Shown one piece after another: positions 5,475-9,903 of a stretch of 9,903 nucleotides of DNA. The translations under genes were made by a program, and so were the position numbers. This stretch comes from CBDUMN01 sp965368335. Its GTDB lineage: Bacteria; Pseudomonadota; Alphaproteobacteria; Rhodospirillales; JAPHRK01. The notes under the pieces are model-generated. The model did no database searches. It worked only from the letters and a program-made list of their open reading frames with translations, and was not told where the DNA came from. Numbering within the stretch: the first letter of the stretch is position 1; each line of letters starts with the position of its first letter. The DNA is taken from assembly GCA_965368335.1 (NCBI GenBank), contig CBDUMN010000114.1, positions 1-9,903 of the forward strand. Reading direction: 5' to 3'.

Positions 5475-8400
5475 CCCGCCATCTGAGTTTCCAACTTTGT
5501 AGGTAAGGCTCTTAAAGTCTCCTCCAAATTTCTTGGTAACCAGATTGACGAGGCTGCTATCAGCATCACTTTTCTTAAGCGCCAGAATGAATTTAGTGGC
5601 GATTGTGCTTCCGGGAACTATCGCGCCACCGAGAGCTTCGACGCTGCCCTCAATGGCAAGGTCTCGAGCCAACTCGGCTGCCCGATCTTCATCCCCGTTG
5701 TAAACCGCCTTTGAAAGCTCAAAGGCGTCCTTCGCCATCAAGCCTCGGTCGACAAGTTCAAGGCCCGCGGCCAGGACTGTAAGAAACAAGGCGCAGCCCC
5801 CTGATCCGCAGATATTATTGCTGACAGCTGTGCTTCCCGTGGTGTTGGCAATGTTGGGATCACCGCCCATTGCCGCGACTGTTATGGCAGCGGTCAGTCG
5901 GGCCATATTGACGCCTTGGCTGGCCCAATCTGCCATCATTTGGTGGGCTGTTTCAGCTGTCAGGCTTTCATCGTCAATTGCTGCAGCTAGCTCTGCAGCA
6001 AAAGCGTCTTGTCGCTCAGGACTAAAATAAATATCTCCAACGGCTTCAGCAATAACGGCTCCTCCGGCCCCGGAACCGCAATCGCCACCAAGAGCTGCGC
6101 CCGATGCGCAACCGACAGCAGCGTGGAGTATGTAGCGGGCAGCTGTGTTGCCATCAGTTGCCGCGCCAATTTGTTCTGAGAGTTCCCCACCGATGACCTG
6201 AACGGCAGCGTTGGTGACTTGGCGTTTGGCGGCGTCCCCTAAATCTTGTCCGCTGATGGTAGCGTCAACCAGGGTGCCTACACCGGCCTGTAGAACAGCC
6301 AGTTGGATGCGATCTACGATGTCTTTCGGGTTGAAATTGACACCCAGTTCTGTGCCGATTCCTTTAACTAAACCAGCGCTGACCATTGACGTGGCAAGGC
6401 TCCGCAAGGTTGCTGAGGAGCCCATTTCTTTTAAAACAGCACCTAGATCACCTTTGTTGGAGGCCAGAGAAACGGCGGCGGAAGAGGCCAGGGCGGTGAA
6501 TCCGGCATTCGTAACAGCGACCAGAGTACCGCCTTCCGCTACCGTCGAGGCGCTGAGGAATAGCTCCGCTCCCATGCCTTGGGTGGCGACGGCTACCGCA
6601 ATGGCGATCACCGCGCCTGCTGCCGGGTTGAGGCTCTGGCTCTTGAAGTCCCAACTCCGGTGGGCTTCTTGGACGGCGTTCCAGGTGACGTCGTCGCGGT
6701 TTTTGATTTCGGCCATCCAGCTTAGGCCGGGTTGTTTGGACAGCGCCTCGACGGCCCCATCGACCCCGCCGCCGCCTTTGTAGTCGACGGTGATGCCGTT
6801 GCCTGTATTGATAACCAGCCCGCCGCCCGCGTCGATGGTGGTGTGCTTGACCGTTTCATCAAAGGAGCCTCGGTCGACCGTGGTGATGAATAGTCCGTTG
6901 TCGCTGGCGCCGTAGGTGCGGGTGTAGTCCACGTCCTTGGAAGCGAGTAGCTCAACCTTGCCGGTGGCGGCGTTGAGCGTGGTGACGTTTCCCGACTTGA
7001 GGCTCGATGTATCCACCGTGATGTTGCCCAGGGTGGCGTTGAGCGTTAGGTCGTCGGTGGCCTCGACCTTGGCCCCTTTGTTGCGCAATGTGTAGGTTTC
7101 GGTGGCGTACTTTTTGCCGTAGGTGCGGGTCTCGCGGGTGTTTTGCACCTTATCCACGGTGACCGACCCCAGGGCGTTCAGGGTCGTGTTTTGACCTTTG
7201 ACGTTTGAGCCCAGGACATTCACATTGCCCAATGTGGCGTTGACCGTGACATCGCCGCCCGCAGTCAGGTCAGCCGCCTTATGGGTGGTTTCACGAATAT
7301 AGGCCCCGCGTTCCAGGCGATAGCTTTCGGCCTTGGCTTCGACGATGACGCCGGTCGTGCCGGTCAGCGCGACGTCGCCCGCCGCTTCCAGGTTGGAGGC
7401 CTGGACGGCGAGCCCATTGCCTGCCGTCGCGGTGAGGTTGTTGCCCGCCGAGACGCTGGCGGCGGTTTCCTTCGATTTGGCGAGATAAACGTTGTCGCCG
7501 ACGTTGTAGTCGCGTTTTTCGTTGGTGGTTGCTGAAGCGATAGTGAGATTTTCGCCAGCGTTGAGGGCGATATTGTTTCCGGCGGTGAGCGCGCTGCCTT
7601 CCACGGTGAGATTCTTACCCGCTTCGACGGAGAGGTCGTTGCCTGCTGTGACCGTACCGCCAGTACGGGTCACACCGGTTACTTTTGTGGTGTAGAGAGT
7701 GCCGTCTCCCGGTGCGGCGATGCGTTCGCGGGTGAAGAAGTCCTTGCGCGCCGCCTGGGCGTCGAGATTGATGTCGCCCGCCGCAGTCAGGGCGATGTCG
7801 TTGGCGGCCTTGAAAGCGCCCGCCCGGTTGGTGATGTCCTGGGCGGCGGCCAGGGTCAGGTTGCTACCCGATTGGATGCGCCCCTGGGCGGCAATCCCTT
7901 GGGTGATTCCGGTTTTGTCTCTCGTGTTGCCTCGCCAACGACCTCCTTTAAGGAAATGTCTTGTTTCAGTCCTGACCTCTGCCTGGTTGACGATCGATCC
8001 GTTGGTGGCGGTGAGGGAGACACCGGCGTCTGATTTGATCAGCCCGCCGGTGTTGGTGATGTCGTTGGCGGCGACCAGGGTGACGCCGTCCTTGGCGGCG
8101 ATATCGCCGTAGCGGTTGATGATGCTGTCGGTGACGGTGGCGGTCAGCGTGGTGTCGGCCAGGATCGCGCCGGAGTTGGCCACGGTCTCGGCGTCAAGCG
8201 TGGTTGCATTGGCGGTGATGATGGCGCCGGACGGCGTCAGTTCGGCCCGGGTGGCGTCGGCCAGATAGAGCACCGGGCGCGAGACGGTCTGACCGGCCAC
8301 TTCCACGTCGACCCACCAGACCATATCGCCGGTGAGCGCGGCCACCTGATCGGGGGTCAGCGCCACGCCGAAGGACAGGTTCAGCCCGTCCTTTTGCGCC

Positions 8401-9903
8401 ACGGCGCTATCCATCAGGGTCTGCATCTGATCGGCGTCCGACGTGACGTTGTCGCCTAGGAACCGCTTGCCGGTGCGGCTGAAAATCTCTTCGCGGATCA
8501 GCTTGGTCTCGTAGAAAGCGTCGCCCAGCCGTTTGGTGACGGCGTTTTTGTCGATCCCGGCGGCCTCGAGGAAGTAGTCGCTCCCCATGAAGATGCCCAT
8601 ATCGGAGAAGGCTGGATTGGTCTCGATCAGGTAGGAGCTGTCGGGATTTTGCGCCGGAACGAACAGGCCGTTCTCGCTGGTCGGTACGGTGATACCATCA
8701 GCCAGTTGCTCGGGATCGACGGCCCCGAAGTCGAGGGTCTTTTTGAGCGCCGAGTTCGCTCCTTCCTTGATGTCTTTAAGCTCGCCACCCGCGACGATGG
8801 AGACGTTGTCCACCCGCCCGGTGAACGAGCCAAGGAAATTGCCCCCCGCCGAGATCACCGCGTTGGTGGTTGAGGTGACTTCAGAGGAGGAGGTGGTGGT
8901 GGTCGACCAGGTGGGGACGGTAAATCCGTGTTCATAGCCTGTAACCCATTGGTCATAATATTGAATTGTGACTTTTGTTGCCGTTCGCGTTGTTTCTTTG
9001 ACTTCGTCGAATCCGGTGTTGGTCAGACTGGTGCCAACGATGGACAGATCACCGTTAGCTGAGATGCGCCCACCGGTATTGATGGTGTCGGCAGCTTCAA
9101 TAGAGATATTGCGCCCGGCGGCTATGGTCGGGGCGGCATCGCCACCGGTGACGCGTTTGTATTGAACAGTTTCGGTTGCGTCGCCATTAGGAGTCGCCCA
9201 ACGAAGAGACGGCTCCATAGGTTGGGTATGTTCAGCGTAACTGTTTTCCCAAAGCCAAGCTACATGAACATCACCATATGGGTCATAGGTAACGAAACCT
9301 GTGCGATCCCTTTTGTTTATCCAGGTGACATTCGTGTCAATCCAGGAATTTAAGGGACGAGTGTAGCCCTGAATGAGACCGAAGTTGTATTGGAGTTGAA
9401 GTTTTTCATTATGGCTATAAGCGGACATGTTTGTGTCATATCCGCCCTCGTCTGGGGCATCGGTAGTGGTATAGGCGATGTTTTTCCGCTCGTTTTTGAG
9501 GGTATTTGCCTTAATGGTGATGTCGCCGGTGAGTGCTTCGATAGATCCCGACTGGTTGGAGACGAGGGCTGCGTTGGCTCCGGCGGCGTTGCCTTGCAGG
9601 GTGATGGAGCCGTCGGCCAGGATGTCGCCGCCGTCGTTCAGCAAGGTGTTGGCGGCATAGATCGAGATGTCGCCGGGGAAGTAGATGAAGCCCCGGTTGG
9701 TCAGGTTGTTCAGCGCGGCGATATTGAGCGCCCCTTGAGCGTTCATCTGGCCGTTGTTGACGATGTCGTTGGCGTCGGCGGCCAGTGTGGTTTTGGCGCT
9801 GATCCGTTGATCGTCGTTGGTCAGGGTCCCGGTGACGTTGAGATCGACCGCGCCGGTGGTGCTCTCCAGGTTACCGCCGCTGATCGTGGCGTTGGTGGCG
9901 TTG
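5076..9903 (-). CDS. CdiA-like FHA-repeat toxin exoprotein, C-terminal part (5' end outside window)
   Basis: The frame is open to the window edge, giving about 1608 C-terminal residues of a TpsA/CdiA-type exoprotein. The signal peptide and TPS secretion domain must lie beyond 9903. Such proteins cross the outer membrane through a CdiB/TpsB barrel and form a long beta-helix that delivers a C-terminal toxin to neighbouring cells. Visible in order are FHA-1-like beta-helix repeats (LTNTGG, NGDLSIVGTSL types), interrupted by irregular aromatic segments at about 8900-9490. Next comes a conserved segment with SYLIETNPAF, SDYFLEAAG and KRLGDAFYETKLIREEI (about 8262-8650). More NG/AG repeats follow, then FHA-2-like repeats (about 6790-7670). 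A DUF637-like pre-toxin region with Ala/Gly helices begins with W-N-A-V-x5-W (about 6030-6720), and a helical entry-like region leads to the nuclease (last ~132 residues). No VENN motif is seen. The next gene is the Imm52-like immunity gene. It could be annotated simply as a filamentous hemagglutinin, but the toxin end and immunity partner favour CDI. Confidence 0.88.
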   Translation of the reverse strand, partial: NATNATISGGNLESTTGAVDLNVTGTLTNDDQRISAKTTLAADANDIVNNGQMNAQGALNIAALNNLTNRGFIYFPGDISIYAANTLLNDGGDILADGSITLQGNAAGANAALVSNQSGSIEALTGDITIKANTLKNERKNIAYTTTDAPDEGGYDTNMSAYSHNEKLQLQYNFGLIQGYTRPLNSWIDTNVTWINKRDRTGFVTYDPYGDVHVAWLWENSYAEHTQPMEPSLRWATPNGDATETVQYKRVTGGDAAPTIAAGRNISIEAADTINTGGRISANGDLSIVGTSLTNTGFDEVKETTRTATKVTIQYYDQWVTGYEHGFTVPTWSTTTTSSSEVTSTTNAVISAGGNFLGSFTGRVDNVSIVAGGELKDIKEGANSALKKTLDFGAVDPEQLADGITVPTSENGLFVPAQNPDSSYLIETNPAFSDMGIFMGSDYFLEAAGIDKNAVTKRLGDAFYETKLIREEIFSRTGKRFLGDNVTSDADQMQTLMDSAVAQKDGLNLSFGVALTPDQVAALTGDMVWWVDVEVAGQTVSRPVLYLADATRAELTPSGAIITANATTLDAETVANSGAILADTTLTATVTDSIINRYGDIAAKDGVTLVAANDITNTGGLIKSDAGVSLTATNGSIVNQAEVRTETRHFLKGGRWRGNTRDKTGITQGIAAQGRIQSGSNLTLAAAQDITNRAGAFKAANDIALTAAGDINLDAQAARKDFFTRERIAAPGDGTLYTTKVTGVTRTGGTVTAGNDLSVEAGKNLTVEGSALTAGNNIALNAGENLTIASATTNEKRDYNVGDNVYLAKSKETAASVSAGNNLTATAGNGLAVQASNLEAAGDVALTGTTGVIVEAKAESYRLERGAYIRETTHKAADLTAGGDVTVNATLGNVNVLGSNVKGQNTTLNALGSVTVDKVQNTRETRTYGKKYATETYTLRNKGAKVEATDDLTLNATLGNITVDTSSLKSGNVTTLNAATGKVELLASKDVDYTRTYGASDNGLFITTVDRGSFDETVKHTTIDAGGGLVINTGNGITVDYKGGGGVDGAVEALSKQPGLSWMAEIKNRDDVTWNAVQEAHRSWDFKSQSLNPAAGAVIAIAVAVATQGMGAELFLSASTVAEGGTLVAVTNAGFTALASSAAVSLASNKGDLGAVLKEMGSSATLRSLATSMVSAGLVKGIGTELGVNFNPKDIVDRIQLAVLQAGVGTLVDATISGQDLGDAAKRQVTNAAVQVIGGELSEQIGAATDGNTAARYILHAAVGCASGAALGGDCGSGAGGAVIAEAVGDIYFSPERQDAFAAELAAAIDDESLTAETAHQMMADWASQGVNMARLTAAITVAAMGGDPNIANTTGSTAVSNNICGSGGCALFLTVLAAGLELVDRGLMAKDAFELSKAVYNGDEDRAAELARDLAIEGSVEALGGAIVPGSTIATKFILALKKSDADSSLVNLVTKKFGGDFKSLTYKVGNSDGGPGTWTSVTENMTDAQKAYQQKITGAPEGTVYNVPDPNVPSGQTSFDGFNPETNTLIDAKCWNCWPIDKEFSTDAVVKQALRQQEIAKATGKTVEWHVPSKETADRLYAAFKTTVDKTNKIDASIVKIVVTKE
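6030..6720 (-). other. DUF637-like pre-toxin region of the exoprotein
   Basis: This part encodes WMAEIKNRDDVTWNAVQEAH and then NPAAGAVIAIAVAVATQGMG. A long Ala/Gly-rich helical region follows, ending ILHAAVGCASGAALGGDCGS and AVIAEAVGDIY. The pattern matches the 'possible hemagglutinin' DUF637 segment, which lies between the FHA-2 repeats and the toxin in many CdiA proteins. It is thought to help deliver the toxin; here the function is inferred from position only. Confidence 0.6.
6790..7670 (-). repeat. FHA-2-like beta-helix repeats in the exoprotein
   Basis: Degenerate repeats of about 20 residues share an AG(N/G)(D/N)(L/V)x(L/V)xAGxx(L/V)xVxxS pattern. Examples are TAGNDLSVEAGKNLTVEGS, TAGNNIALNAGENLTIASA and SAGNNLTATAGNGLAVQAS. 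Interspersed are inserts with the pattern RETRTYGKKYATETYTLRNK. FHA-2 repeats in CdiA are associated with toxin translocation into the target cell after receptor contact. The repeats are protein-level; no long perfect DNA repeat was seen. Confidence 0.65.

Noticed and set aside
6211..6783. 190-codon plus-strand ORF inside the exoprotein gene
   Set aside because: It is antisense to a recognisable pre-toxin domain, with a low-complexity Ser/Ala/Pro-rich product and no plausible ribosome site.
6790..7670. CRISPR-like or tandem DNA array suggested by regular repeats
   Set aside because: The regularity is at the protein level (FHA-2 repeats), with no identical DNA repeat units or uniform spacers.

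Overview
The window looks like the chromosome of a GC-rich Gram-negative proteobacterium, most plausibly an alphaproteobacterium of the Rhodospirillales type. That placement is an inference from gene style, codon use and the repeat at the left end; no rRNA or other marker gene is present. The left fifth holds housekeeping-style genes. The right half is a large contact-dependent inhibition (CDI) type toxin exoprotein with its immunity gene. Between them lies a lower-GC, partly decayed stretch.

Left part. Positions 1-189 form a short palindromic MITE-like element with 20-bp terminal inverted repeats and apparent TA duplication. Its right end supplies the stop codon of a minus-strand parvulin-type peptidyl-prolyl isomerase (187-507). 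Divergent from it is a secreted M23 (LytM-type) zinc peptidase with all catalytic residues (624-1622). An AhpD-like carboxymuconolactone decarboxylase family protein follows (1702-2043). It converges on, and overlaps by 11 bp, a minus-strand GT-A-type glycosyltransferase with a DxD motif (2033-2791).

Middle part (2792-4255). This stretch is AT-richer and irregular. It holds an intact but unrecognised 217-codon reading frame (3226-3879). Coding-like sequence continues in a different frame on both sides of it, so it reads like a decayed displaced gene, perhaps an old toxin/immunity cassette. A 63-codon ORF (4075-4266) overlaps the end of the immunity gene.

Right part. From 9903 down to 5076 on the minus strand runs the last roughly 1600 residues of a TpsA/CdiA-family filamentous-hemagglutinin exoprotein. 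Its N-terminus and any CdiB transporter lie outside the window. In order it has FHA-1-like repeats, a conserved SYLIET...KRLGD-FYE segment, FHA-2-like repeats, a DUF637-like pre-toxin region and a C-terminal nuclease domain resembling Tox-REase-5 (PD-(D/E)xK type). Ten bases after its stop begins a 269-codon gene resembling Imm52, the immunity family known to accompany Tox-REase-5. Together they form an exported toxin that would be delivered to neighbouring cells and the cytoplasmic protein that protects the producer and its kin. All family assignments come from reading the translated sequence, without database searches.
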